Origin: Leptolinea sp964424035
GTDB lineage: Bacteria > Chloroflexota > Anaerolineae > Anaerolineales > Anaerolineaceae
Reading direction: 5' to 3'
Assembly: GCA_964424035.1 (NCBI GenBank)
Contig: CAYRHB010000002.1
Coordinates: forward strand, 10,157 to 74,156
Length of the DNA: 64,000 nt
Numbering within the stretch: position 1 is the first letter of the stretch; every line of letters starts with the position of its first letter. Positions 45,205 through 54,779 of the stretch are shown here, one piece after another. The notes under the pieces are model-generated. The model was not told where the DNA came from. It saw nothing but the letters and a program-made list of their open reading frames with translations, and made no database searches. Position numbers and translations under genes: made by a program.

Positions 45205-47142
45205 TTAAACCTGATAAGGCACCTCAATAATCACCAGCCCGGGTTTGAATAGAAAACCGAACCGCAACATCAAAGCTGTCTGATTGTGAAGGAAATTTTC
45301 CCACCAGTGTCGGGGCACAAACTGGGGAACAACCACAGTAAGAATCTCATTTCGCTGCCGGAGAGCCAGTAAATTGCTGATATAGTCCATCACCGGTTCA
45401 ACCAATAACCGGTAAGGGGAGTCCAGGATAACCAATCGCGTTCCGTCTCCATACATTTCCCATTTGGTCCGAACTTTCTGAGATTCTACGGGATCAACTG
45501 AAACGTGAACACAGGTAACATCATCTGAAAGTGAACGGGCGTATGCGAGAGCGGCCAGTGATCCACGGTGTACACCGGCTATCAACACAACAACCCGGTG
45601 CCGTCTTATGGATATGGATGTGAAATTTTCCAATGAGAGTTTGCGGGCGAGATTTTTATAATGATGGTGGATAGAAAAGAATCCAGCCACCAGTACGGGT
45701 ACCAGAAGAATTATGATCCAGGCGCCATCATGGAATTTCGTAACAGCAAAGACGATCATAACAACGGCAGTGCAAACCGCGCCAAATCCATTGATGAACA
45801 TCTTTATTGACCATTTTTTATCGTATCTGACCACCGAGCCCGGTTCAACAATTTCTTCATCTTTCTTTAGATGCCCTGATTTCCACCAACGGCGGGCCAT
45901 TCCAGCTTGAGACAGGGTAAACGACAGAAAAACACCAATTGCGTAAAGCGGGATGAGACGGGTCACACTAGCCTCGAAAATAATGATCAACAGGGATGAA
46001 ATAATCGCAAGGGTAATGATTCCCCGTGAAAATACCAACCGGCTTCCTTTAAATGTCATTTGCCGGGGAAGAAATCCATCTCCGGCATGGAGAGCCGATA
46101 ACCGCGGAAAATCAGCAAAAGCTGTATTGGCTGCCATTATCAAGATCACCGCCGTACCGGAGATCAAGGCCAGATACATTACACCCTGACCGCCAAAAAT
46201 TGTACGTCCGAGTTGCGAGATCACTGTCTCTTCTTCCGAAGGAACCGCGTGGATGGGTCCAGCCAGGAAGGAGATGCCCAGAAACAGGGTAGCCAGAATA
46301 ACAGACATCCAGATCAATGTAATCCCCGCATTCTTGCTGCGTGGTTCCTTGAAGGCTGTAATACCATTGGATATTGCCTCAATACCGGTCAAAGCCGCTG
46401 TACCGCTTGAAAATGCATGAAGAAGCAGGAACGGGGTTATCGCAGATGCGACTAGATTTTCAGTAATCGCCGGAGGGTTATTGACAACGCCAAGAGATCC
46501 GGTTAAATACCGGAGGAAACCATACCCCACTGTGATAAACATGGTACCGACAAAGAAATACGTCGGGATGGCAAATGCCACCCCCGATTCTTTGACACCC
46601 CTGAGATTGATGAGCATGATGAGGAGTACCATCAAAACACCAAGTTCTACACGATAGCGGTACATTTCAGGAAAAGCCGAAGTAATTTGAGCTACTCCAG
46701 ATGAGATGGAAACCGCCACTGTGAGAATGTAATCGGTGAGCAATGCCGCTCCGGCTGTTTGAGCGGGTAGCTCCCCCAGATTATCCCGTGCTACTATGTA
46801 GGCTCCACCTCCGCCCGGGTAAGCATGGATCGTTTGCTCATATGAAATGGAAACAATTGCCATCAGGGTTACAATTCCCAGGGAGATAGGAAAAACATAA
46901 CCCAGTGCCTGTGTTCCCACATATGCCAGAATGATCAGGATCTCCTGGGAGGCATAAGCTGTGGATGAAAGTGCATCAGACGCGAAAACCGCAAGGCCTA
47001 TCAATTTTCCGATGGTTTGATTGGGTGCATCCGCCGTTAATAACGGGTTTCCGATTAACCAATTGTGCCAGGCTTTACGGGGGGAAACATTCGTACATGA
47101 TTCGATGATTGTCGTATTGGTAAACTCAGATTGAATTTCCAT
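45205..47142 (-). CDS. KimA-like potassium transporter (APC superfamily), copy 2
   Basis: A 645-residue paralogue of the gene at 43029: same length, nearly identical over the membrane part (FASDALSSTAYASQEIL, AYPGGGGAYIVARDNLG) and the C-terminal stress-protein-like part (VVVLIAGVHRGSLAALAY), but different in the first 27 residues. Its codon use looks more AT-rich than copy 1. A 7-bp repeat CCCCTAT/ATAGGGG (45131-45137, 45173-45179) lies downstream. A tandem gene duplication with later divergence is likely; the copies may differ in affinity or regulation. Confidence 0.8.
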   Translation of the reverse strand: MEIQSEFTNTTIIESCTNVSPRKAWHNWLIGNPLLTADAPNQTIGKLIGLAVFASDALSSTAYASQEILIILAYVGTQALGYVFPISLGIVTLMAIVSISYEQTIHAYPGGGGAYIVARDNLGELPAQTAGAALLTDYILTVAVSISSGVAQITSAFPEMYRYRVELGVLMVLLIMLINLRGVKESGVAFAIPTYFFVGTMFITVGYGFLRYLTGSLGVVNNPPAITENLVASAITPFLLLHAFSSGTAALTGIEAISNGITAFKEPRSKNAGITLIWMSVILATLFLGISFLAGPIHAVPSEEETVISQLGRTIFGGQGVMYLALISGTAVILIMAANTAFADFPRLSALHAGDGFLPRQMTFKGSRLVFSRGIITLAIISSLLIIIFEASVTRLIPLYAIGVFLSFTLSQAGMARRWWKSGHLKKDEEIVEPGSVVRYDKKWSIKMFINGFGAVCTAVVMIVFAVTKFHDGAWIIILLVPVLVAGFFSIHHHYKNLARKLSLENFTSISIRRHRVVVLIAGVHRGSLAALAYARSLSDDVTCVHVSVDPVESQKVRTKWEMYGDGTRLVILDSPYRLLVEPVMDYISNLLALRQRNEILTVVVPQFVPRHWWENFLHNQTALMLRFGFLFKPGLVIIEVPYQV

Positions 47143-47390
47143 TCCAAGAACTCTCTAATATGCCATCCCGGAGATTTCCGGATTTCTAGATTGCTAGATG
47201 GGATGTTATCTCTCTGATATAAAATTTTTAGGTGGAGTTTATGAAATTTGATTAAGAAAAAATAAAGACAAAAATCCGGCAATTATTGAGAAAAGCCGGG
47301 CTGTCAGATTATATGAAGGGAATAAAATGGTTGTAAGGTCGTTCTATAAAGTAAAATTGTTGCGTTTATATTACTGGAGGATTTAATCTA

Positions 47391-47963
47391 TTGGATATCG
47401 CGTCAACCATATTTATTTCAATTGGGCTGGCCATGGATGCATTTGCCGTCTCCCTGGGGGTTGGGACCAGCCCTTCACAGAACAACGAACCTTCCTGGCG
47501 GCGGGTCTCACGCATGGCTCTGCATTTCGGGATTTTCCAGGGGCTGATGGCCATTCTCGGCTGGCTGGCCGGTTCAACCATAGCGAATTTGATCAGCGCA
47601 CTGGACCATTGGATCGCGTTCATCCTACTCGGATGGGTCGGTGGACGAATGATTCAAGCCGGGTTCTCACCGGAAGACAGCTGTCGATGTGAGGATATTA
47701 CTCACGGGCGGACCTTGCTTGTGCTTTGTGTAGCCACCAGCATTGATGCCCTGGCAGTTGGGTTGTCCCTGGCCATGCTTCAAGTCAATATCTGGACAGC
47801 ATCCGCCATGATCGGAGTGGTGACTCTTTTTCTTTCACTGGTTGGCGGATTTTCCGGTCACCTGATGGGCGCAAAATTCGGCAAACGTATGGAAGCCCTG
47901 GGCGGGATGCTGCTGATCTTCATTGGATTGAGGATTCTGTACACGCATTTATCCGGGAGCTGA
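47391..47963 (+). CDS. mntP: MntP-family manganese efflux pump
   Basis: A 190-residue membrane protein with six hydrophobic segments in two repeated halves. Each half carries the MntP aspartate motif: GLAMDAFAVSLGVG near the N-terminus and ATSIDALAVGLSLA in the second half. MntP exports manganese. The start is TTG with GGAGG ten bases upstream. No manganese (yybP-ykoY) riboswitch could be recognised in the leader. It is divergent from the second KimA-like gene and converges closely on the HD-GYP gene (8-base gap). Confidence 0.92.
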   Translation: MDIASTIFISIGLAMDAFAVSLGVGTSPSQNNEPSWRRVSRMALHFGIFQGLMAILGWLAGSTIANLISALDHWIAFILLGWVGGRMIQAGFSPEDSCRCEDITHGRTLLVLCVATSIDALAVGLSLAMLQVNIWTASAMIGVVTLFLSLVGGFSGHLMGAKFGKRMEALGGMLLIFIGLRILYTHLSGS

Positions 47964-47971
47964 ACGTTATT

Positions 47972-50059
47972 CTACCGGTTGTCCTCTCTGACAAGCAGTG
48001 CCATGAACGCATCAACAACTTTCGGGTCAAAATGGCGGCCCGACTCTGCCCGCAGGTAGTCAAGGACTTTATCGTCCGGCCAGGCTTTCCGGTAGGGACG
48101 GTCTGACCGCAGGGCGTCCCACACATCCACTATGGCAAACAACCGCGCGGCGAAGGGGATCTGTTCGCCGCGAAGGCCGCGCGGATAACCGGATCCATCC
48201 CATTTCTCATGATGGCAACTTGGAATATCCAACGCGCGGTGCAGGTAGCCAATGGGAGAAAGCATTTCATACGCGAACTGCGGGTGCTTGCGCATGATTA
48301 TCCATTCATCTTCAGTCAATGGACCGGGTTTACGGAGGATCTGGTCAGGTACACCCACTTTCCCAATGTCATGCAACAATGCGCCGCGTTTTATATGGAT
48401 GAGATCTTCATTCTTGATACCCATGGCTTCTGCCAGTTTGAGGGTCATATCCACCACGCGCAGGGTATGGTCTTCCGTTTCATTGTCACGCAGATCGAGC
48501 GCGCGCGACCAGCCTTCAATGGTGGCGTCATAGGCGATTCGCAGGTCAATATTCGTTTTCTGGAGGCCTTCCACCATTTCAGAACTATCGATCGCGATCG
48601 ATACCTGCCCGGCCAGGGTTTCAAGATATGCCATCCACTCTGCATCAGGGGAAAAAGGATCCCGGCAGAATACTTCCAGCACACCTTTTACCTCTGCCCG
48701 CGCCAGAAGCGGGATGCCCCAGTAATTTTTGAATCCTTCCTTCCTCCACATGGAAAGGAAACCATCCGGAAGGTCAGTGTCTGTCGAAGAGCTGATATGG
48801 ATTAGACGCCGTTCCAGGATGGCTCTTTCAGCCAGTGCGATGCGGTGTCTTAATTCCCCCGGATCCACAGACCGGGAGATGAATCCACTTCCACAGGCAT
48901 ATTCAAAACCCAGCGAAAACCGGTTGAACAGGATGACATCCGCAGCATCCACTTCCAGCTGTTCCATGATCAGCTTCAATATGGAGGTGAGTGTCTCGCG
49001 AAGGTCCATGTTCGCGTTGATGGCCATATCAATACTATGGATGGCTTCGAGCCGCCGGAGTTGCTTTTCCACATGTTCCTGGTTGCGTTTGTTTTCAATG
49101 GCAATAGCCAGGCTGTTCGATAAAGCGGATATATCCTGCTCATCATGCTCATTGAAAGCGTTTTTATCTTTGCTGCAAAGGGCAGCCACGCCCAGCAGGT
49201 TGTTCTCAAAAAAGACGGGAATGAAGAGGGCAGATTTTATGGATGCATCCATGGTGATCCAGCGGGGATCGGCTGTCGTATCACCGATGTTGATCACCTC
49301 ACCGGTTTTAGCGGATATCCCGACCAATCCTTTCTCTTCCCCCAGCCTGAAATTCAGTCGGTCTTTATATGTGGTTTCTGTTTCGGAAGAAAAACCGGCG
49401 CATGAACTCAATTCAAGCAGTTTTGAAACCGGGTCATAATTGAAATAGTTGGCCTGCTGGTATCCCGCCGTTTCTATGATCGTATTCAGCACATTCTTTA
49501 TCATATCGTCGGATGGTTTGACCGTGGTTAATTCACAACTGGCCTGGTACAGGGCAGCCAGCAACTTATTGGCCCGTTCAAGCTGAAGCATTTTTTCTTC
49601 CAGCTTGCGAACCAGTGTCTCGCTATACGTTTTGTAATATTCATCCGCTGATCTGTTCGGCACAATTTCTGTTTCCGAACCCGCCATTCTTGTGGAAGAA
49701 AAAACTTCATCCAGGGCTTTAAGCAGATCGTCCGGGTCCATGGGTTTTACCAGAAACTTGTCCGCTCCCAGGCTCAGGGCAAAAGATTCATCCTTTTCAT
49801 CGGTATATGTCGCGGTGTAGAAAATAAAGGGGATGTGTTTTAGGGCATCGCTGGTTTTCCAGGCGCGGCACAGGTTGAATCCATCCATGGTTGGCATCAA
49901 AATGTCGGAGATCACCAGATCCGGCGGGTTTGAAAGGGCTTTGTCCAGGCCTTCTTTCCCATTGGCAGCTTTACTCACGCCATAACCATTGGATTGAAGG
50001 AGGATCTCCAACATATAGAGATTTTGCGGATTGTCTTCAACGATCAATATTGTTTTCAT
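47972..50059 (-). CDS. REC-GAF-GAF-HD-GYP response regulator (cyclic-di-GMP phosphodiesterase)
   Basis: A 695-residue cytoplasmic protein: receiver domain (1-120; ISDILMPTMDG with the phosphorylated Asp, VKPMDP), a coiled-coil stretch, two GAF domains (about 180-330 and 345-500), and a C-terminal HD-GYP domain with LLHDIGKVGVPD and HHEKWDGSGYP. Such domains hydrolyse cyclic-di-GMP. It is probably controlled by the sensor kinase at 50449 through phosphorylation and by ligands of the GAF domains. This links a sensory cascade to the second messenger that the degenerate GGDEF protein of the EPS locus may read. Confidence 0.92.
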   Translation of the reverse strand: MKTILIVEDNPQNLYMLEILLQSNGYGVSKAANGKEGLDKALSNPPDLVISDILMPTMDGFNLCRAWKTSDALKHIPFIFYTATYTDEKDESFALSLGADKFLVKPMDPDDLLKALDEVFSSTRMAGSETEIVPNRSADEYYKTYSETLVRKLEEKMLQLERANKLLAALYQASCELTTVKPSDDMIKNVLNTIIETAGYQQANYFNYDPVSKLLELSSCAGFSSETETTYKDRLNFRLGEEKGLVGISAKTGEVINIGDTTADPRWITMDASIKSALFIPVFFENNLLGVAALCSKDKNAFNEHDEQDISALSNSLAIAIENKRNQEHVEKQLRRLEAIHSIDMAINANMDLRETLTSILKLIMEQLEVDAADVILFNRFSLGFEYACGSGFISRSVDPGELRHRIALAERAILERRLIHISSSTDTDLPDGFLSMWRKEGFKNYWGIPLLARAEVKGVLEVFCRDPFSPDAEWMAYLETLAGQVSIAIDSSEMVEGLQKTNIDLRIAYDATIEGWSRALDLRDNETEDHTLRVVDMTLKLAEAMGIKNEDLIHIKRGALLHDIGKVGVPDQILRKPGPLTEDEWIIMRKHPQFAYEMLSPIGYLHRALDIPSCHHEKWDGSGYPRGLRGEQIPFAARLFAIVDVWDALRSDRPYRKAWPDDKVLDYLRAESGRHFDPKVVDAFMALLVREDNR

Positions 50060-50073
50060 GGATCATCCTGTCC

Positions 50074-50445
50074 TCAGGCCGGAAAATAACGCTCAACCTG
50101 CAGCATAAAGGTTTCGGGGTCAATGGGTTTTTCAATGTAACCGCTGCATCCGGCTGCCATGGCCTGTTCCCGGTCTCCCGGCATGGCATACGATGTCACT
50201 GCGATTATCGGAGTCGTTTCAAGACCCGGTTTCTTGCGGATCTCACGGGCTACCGCATAACCGTCCATTACTGGTAATTGTATATCGAGCAGGATCAGAT
50301 CAGGCTCATTCTGCACTGCTTTGGTCACACCCTCCCCGCCATTTCGCGCCTGGATGACCTGATAACCATTCCTTTCAAGAATGAACGTAACCAGGTACAG
50401 GTTTTGTTCGTTGTCTTCTATCACCAACACATTGAAACTCTTCAT
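50074..50445 (-). CDS. CheY-like single-domain response regulator
   Basis: A 123-residue stand-alone receiver domain. VLVIEDNEQN holds the acidic pair, LILLDIQLPVMDG the phosphorylated Asp, AVTSYAM the Thr and YIEKPID the Lys. No output domain. It lies three bases after the sensor kinase stop and 14 bases before the HD-GYP gene, so it probably relays or buffers phosphate within this three-gene operon. Confidence 0.93.
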   Translation of the reverse strand: MKSFNVLVIEDNEQNLYLVTFILERNGYQVIQARNGGEGVTKAVQNEPDLILLDIQLPVMDGYAVAREIRKKPGLETTPIIAVTSYAMPGDREQAMAAGCSGYIEKPIDPETFMLQVERYFPA

Positions 50446-50448
50446 CGC

Positions 50449-53445
50449 TCATTCCTTTTCAACTGACAATTCAACAATAAATGTGCTGCCTTCACCCGGA
50501 TTGCTTTCCACATGGATCACTCCCCCCAGAACATCAACCAACCGCTTGCAAATGGATAATCCCAGGCCTGTACCTTCATACTGACGGGTTAAACCGGAAT
50601 CCAGTTGTCGGAAAGGTTGGAACAACGAATCCAGGTCTTCCGGCTTTATACCGATCCCAGTATCTGAAACTTGAATCACAAGGCATCCGGTATTAATCCG
50701 GCTCTTTACCCGCACATGCCCATTATCGGTAAACTTGACCGCATTATTGAGCAGGTTAAGCAAAATTTGTTCAACCCGCCGGTGATCGCTGGTGATCACG
50801 GCAACCGGTGGATCAAAATCCTGGATCAACTCAAGATTCTTCCGGTCTGCCATTGGACGAATCTTTTCCATGCTCTTTTTAATGCATTCCACTGCGTCAA
50901 ACGTCTCTTCCACCAGTTTGATCTGGTTTGCCTCGATCTTGGAAATATCCAGCACATCATTGATCAAATCCAGCAGGTGCCGGGCGCTGCCCTGCACCAT
51001 GGATAGCTGTTTTTCCTGTTCCTCACTTAATGGGCCAACCATCTTCTGCAGAAGGATGCCGGTGAATCCGATGATCGAGTTGAGGGGAGTGCGCAGTTCG
51101 TGCGACATGGTAGCCAGAAATGCGGATTTCAGGCGGTCTGCGCTCTCCGCTTTTTCAAGGGCGTTCTGCAAATTCTGGTTCAATTCTTGTGTCGACCGGT
51201 TCAGGTCTTCGACTTCTACAATCCGTCTGGCCAATTCGGTGGTACGCTCTGCCACCCGGACTTCCAGTTCTTCTGCGTGCCGGACCAGGCGTTCGTGCAG
51301 GGTGGCATTCTGGATCGCCACCGCTGCCTGTGCGGAAAGGCTTTCGGCCAGCCCCTGGTATTCAAAGGCATAAAAAGCCGGTTCATCTTTTTCGAGTGTG
51401 AACATACCCAGAACCTGTCCACCGGCTACCAGCGGAATACCCATCCAGCTGCGGCCATATTGTTTGCCGGCATACTTTTCCCAATCCGGGTAGTTTTGAG
51501 TGTCGTCAACAATAACAGTCTTTTTTTCGCTAAAAATCGGTTCAAAAAGTGGATTATTTACAATGGTATTCAGGCCACTCAAATCCAGGGCTGAATCGAC
51601 CTCCTGTGGATAACCGCGCGATTGGCAAACAACCGGTCTCTTTCCATCTTCGAGGATCAACACCCTTGCCCGGTCGAACGGAACGATCTGATTCAAATAA
51701 TCCAGCAATGTGTTCATGACGACATTCAGATCAAGCGATCCGGTGAGGGTCTGATTGGCAGCCTGGATGATTTCCTTGATATCCACCGCCATCCGTTCCG
51801 CTTCCTGCGACCGGCGTAATTCCAGATCAGCCTGTTTTCGTTCTGTGATATCGGTGACCGTTCCGATATACCCGACCACCTCGTTATCCGCGTTGACTTC
51901 CGGTACAGCCTGCCCGATGACATATGCAATTGACCCGTCAGGCCTGACGAAACGGTAATCGGCAATGGACTTCTTTCCTTTGGCGGCTGTCTTTTCCCAG
52001 TTTTCCTGTACCGGCAGGCGATCATCCGGATGGACCGCTTTCAGCCAGCCGTCGCCCATCGCCTCCCCTGCCGGAAGGCCGGATATCAGGCTCCAAGTGG
52101 GATTAACATAATTGGTGGACCCGTTAATATCTGTCCTGAAGATACCGACCGGTGAAACTCGTGCCAGAGTCTCGTAACGCGTTTCACTTTCCCTTAAATC
52201 TCTCTCAGCCTGTTTTCGTTCCGTTATGTCACGGATGAAGGCAATGATTTCTGTTGATCCGCTGGTTGCATACCGGACTTCCATGTCACGGTTTGACCCG
52301 TTCCTCATGATCTGGAATTCTTTTACCAGCACATTCCCCGATTCCACAGCGGTTTTCAAATTATCAAGGGTGAATTCGGATTGCTCTCCGGGAAAAAGAT
52401 CTTTTACGTTGCGTCCGATCATTGCATCCGGCGCTATGGGTATGTTTTCCAAATTCTTTGTATGGCAATCAAGAATATCACCATGTATGTTCATCCGCAG
52501 GATCAGGTCCGGATTGTTTTCCATCAATGCCCGGTAGCGTGATTCACTGGTACGCAACCGTTCCGTCTGTCTGTGGAGTTGAGACTGGAACAGTATCACC
52601 GTCCCGATGAGAAAAACAATCAAACCACCCGCTATGGGGAATGCCGTGGAAACCCATGCCGGGATGATCGTTGCCGGTCTTTCTCCAAGATAGCTATCCA
52701 ACAGATTGTAATACTCCGATTCCGGATCGGATTTAAGCATTTTGAGGTGAACATCTATTACCCGGACCAGTTCCGGGGTTTGAATGGAATCTCTCGGAAA
52801 GGCGAAGTAGATCTGGGATGGTTGGATAAGGATGGGTGTACGGATAAGTCCATACTGTTTTTCGTTGTAATCGCCGAAATCCTTATTGGATACACCGGCA
52901 TCGATAACATGGTCTTTAATGGCTTCGAAAAGGGAATCATAATCATTAAAATTCACATACTGGATGGTGACACCAAACCTCTCCGCGAGGTTCTTGATCC
53001 CCTCCGGTCCATCATAGTTTATGCTGCCTGCCAGTCCACCGACCCGTTTTTCATTCAGATCCAGGATGGTTTCGATCTTCTCCCCTTCATGCGTATAAAC
53101 CCTGGACCAGCTTGTGAGAACCGACTCATTATTAAATGTAAATAACGCCGCCCGATCCGCCGACCAGCCCACATCCGGCAGGATGTCAATCTCATTGTTT
53201 TGCAGGCGGTCAAGACATTCCTGCCAGGTTCCCCGCACCCAGATCAACTGCCAGCCTTCTTCACGGGCTATTCCCGTCAGAAGGTCCGGCCAGAAACCTG
53301 TCACACCGTCGCCGGAACCCAGGATTATTTTGGGTGGATTGTTATATACCCCCACCAGAATAACAGGCTTTTCAGGCGCCTCGTTCAGCCCCATAAGCCC
53401 CAGGCAAAGTATTGGGATGATCAGCGAGACTACGATCCGTCGCAT
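50449..53445 (-). CDS. Sensor histidine kinase with periplasmic amino-acid-binding-like domain
   Basis: A 998-residue membrane kinase: signal or first membrane helix, an extracellular bacterial SBP-3 type binding domain (about 28-255), a membrane helix (STAFPIAGGLIVFLIGTVILF), two or three PAS domains each ending in a DITERKQA-type sequence, a GAF domain, a coiled coil, HisKA with the phosphorylated His in MSHELRTPLNS, and HATPase (LLNNAVKF, DTGIGIK, GTGLGLSICK). The outer domain suggests sensing of an amino acid or similar small solute. It heads an operon with a CheY-like protein and the HD-GYP protein. Confidence 0.93.
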   Translation of the reverse strand: MRRIVVSLIIPILCLGLMGLNEAPEKPVILVGVYNNPPKIILGSGDGVTGFWPDLLTGIAREEGWQLIWVRGTWQECLDRLQNNEIDILPDVGWSADRAALFTFNNESVLTSWSRVYTHEGEKIETILDLNEKRVGGLAGSINYDGPEGIKNLAERFGVTIQYVNFNDYDSLFEAIKDHVIDAGVSNKDFGDYNEKQYGLIRTPILIQPSQIYFAFPRDSIQTPELVRVIDVHLKMLKSDPESEYYNLLDSYLGERPATIIPAWVSTAFPIAGGLIVFLIGTVILFQSQLHRQTERLRTSESRYRALMENNPDLILRMNIHGDILDCHTKNLENIPIAPDAMIGRNVKDLFPGEQSEFTLDNLKTAVESGNVLVKEFQIMRNGSNRDMEVRYATSGSTEIIAFIRDITERKQAERDLRESETRYETLARVSPVGIFRTDINGSTNYVNPTWSLISGLPAGEAMGDGWLKAVHPDDRLPVQENWEKTAAKGKKSIADYRFVRPDGSIAYVIGQAVPEVNADNEVVGYIGTVTDITERKQADLELRRSQEAERMAVDIKEIIQAANQTLTGSLDLNVVMNTLLDYLNQIVPFDRARVLILEDGKRPVVCQSRGYPQEVDSALDLSGLNTIVNNPLFEPIFSEKKTVIVDDTQNYPDWEKYAGKQYGRSWMGIPLVAGGQVLGMFTLEKDEPAFYAFEYQGLAESLSAQAAVAIQNATLHERLVRHAEELEVRVAERTTELARRIVEVEDLNRSTQELNQNLQNALEKAESADRLKSAFLATMSHELRTPLNSIIGFTGILLQKMVGPLSEEQEKQLSMVQGSARHLLDLINDVLDISKIEANQIKLVEETFDAVECIKKSMEKIRPMADRKNLELIQDFDPPVAVITSDHRRVEQILLNLLNNAVKFTDNGHVRVKSRINTGCLVIQVSDTGIGIKPEDLDSLFQPFRQLDSGLTRQYEGTGLGLSICKRLVDVLGGVIHVESNPGEGSTFIVELSVEKE

Positions 53446-53772
53446 TTTGATCTTCCTTTAATCCATCAACACAGATAAAAACTTTATTGGATCGGCAGGA
53501 AATGAAGTCTACCGTTTTTTCGAGTATTCCTCCGGCACATGAACCTGCACCTCTAATAGTAGCAAATTTCAATGAATGCAATGGGTCGAAAATGTAAAGA
53601 GAGCGTTATTTCCATGGTCAACCAGGGAAAAATGATGAATGAGAAGTTTTTCCCTGGCAGGTTACGCAATCGGGGTAAATTTGCTTTTTGCCAGTTCGCA
53701 TTCGCTCAAGCTTCATTTACTTATATGGNNNNNNNNNNAATGTCCACTTTTCTCACACCAACAATCCCTCTC
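53446..53772. other. Intergenic region with scaffold gap
   Basis: About 330 bases between the sensor kinase and the STAS-like gene. Ten N at 53729-53738 mark an assembly join. No gene, RNA or clear promoter was recognised; a short open frame crossing the N run is not credible. Confidence 0.6.
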
Positions 53773-54129
53773 TTAAGATACCAGCCATTCCATAGCCTCA
53801 TCTTTCGTATCAAATGCAATCGTTTTGTTCTTTGAGAACTTGCTGACAATATCTAAAAATGTTTTCCGCGGGCCACTCATCCCCAGAATGGCTGTCTTTG
53901 TGGAAATTTTTTGAGAAGCCTGAGAGGAAATCTGCTTGAACTGGTTCAGGACTTCCGGAGAAATTAACGTCCCGGTTGTGTCAACAAGCACCCTTGCAGA
54001 ACCCTCCGATATAGTTGCCATATACTCTTTCACTTCTTCGATTTCTGTCTTAACCCCGTCAGAAGACAGGTGATCATACCGGGCAATAAATACTTTCTTT
54101 CCCTTGTATTCTTCCAGATTTGATCTCAT
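53773..54129 (-). CDS. STAS/SpoIIAA-like domain protein
   Basis: A 118-residue protein with an alternating beta-alpha pattern resembling the SpoIIAA-like STAS family: KVFIARYDHL, VLVDTTGTLISPEVLN, KTAILGMSGPRKTFLDIV, IAFDTKDEAMEWL. In Chloroflexota such small proteins are common, with unknown partners. No phosphorylatable Ser of the anti-sigma antagonist type is evident, so a signalling role is unproven. The ATG at 54129 follows GAGGG; an upstream in-frame start lacks a ribosome site. Confidence 0.65.
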   Translation of the reverse strand: MRSNLEEYKGKKVFIARYDHLSSDGVKTEIEEVKEYMATISEGSARVLVDTTGTLISPEVLNQFKQISSQASQKISTKTAILGMSGPRKTFLDIVSKFSKNKTIAFDTKDEAMEWLVS

Positions 54130-54366
54130 ATTTCCCTCTTTTTCGATAAATTGACTCTTAAACACAAACCCGCACTAAAGATATCCCACCATGCCTGAAT
54201 ACAGGAAGTAAAACCGGGCGGTTTAAGCCTACGAATCCTTTTAATAGAATAAACCGAACACCAAACGGTTAGAATAAATTAAATATAAAACCTTCCAGGT
54301 TTCTTGAAAGAGACCGGGGGTTCGGGGTATCAATCATGCGATCCCCGCCATTCTGAGATGACTTTT

Positions 54367-54732
54367 TTACCCGGCTGGTTTGATCGTATTTCGATTCGAC
54401 TTCCAATTGAGCAGGAACAAGATGCCAATCAAAACCAGCGGTCCGGCAATCAACAGGTATGACGACCAGTGCTGCCCACGGCTGGTCAATATATAAGCCA
54501 GTCCGAGCAGCGGGTAGATGATGCCGCCAACCAGTTCCCATTTCCAGCTTACCAGAAGAAGGGCGATCAGAATAAATGACGGAATGTTATGTATCAGCAT
54601 TCCAAGCGCTACCTGTAAAGGATCATCTGACATGCCGATCACATCCAATGAAAACAATGCCAGGAAGAGGATCATTAAAATCCCCAGAACTCTGGGCGCC
54701 CAGAATAAAAAGTCGTTTCTTTTCTTGTTCAT
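54367..54732 (-). CDS. Small membrane protein of unknown function
   Basis: A 121-residue protein with four hydrophobic segments (APRVLGILMILFLALFSLDV; MLIHNIPSFILIALLLVSW; WELVGGIIYPLLGLAYIL; LLIAGPLVLIGILFLLNW) and a basic C-terminus. It resembles a family of short uncharacterised bacterial membrane proteins. GGGAGG precedes the ATG at 54732. It starts 47 bases after the rtcB stop on the same strand and may be co-transcribed with rtcB. Confidence 0.7.
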   Translation of the reverse strand: MNKKRNDFLFWAPRVLGILMILFLALFSLDVIGMSDDPLQVALGMLIHNIPSFILIALLLVSWKWELVGGIIYPLLGLAYILTSRGQHWSSYLLIAGPLVLIGILFLLNWKSNRNTIKPAG

Positions 54733-54779
54733 ATTTCCTCCCCTCGCCTGCCGGAAGGCAGTGAGTAAAACTTCCCTGG

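Noticed and set aside
47143..47390. Possible manganese (yybP-ykoY) riboswitch before mntP
   Set aside because: The conserved loop sequences are not recognisable in this interval.
53572..53835. Open frame crossing the second run of N
   Set aside because: Depends on unknown bases and shows no conserved features.
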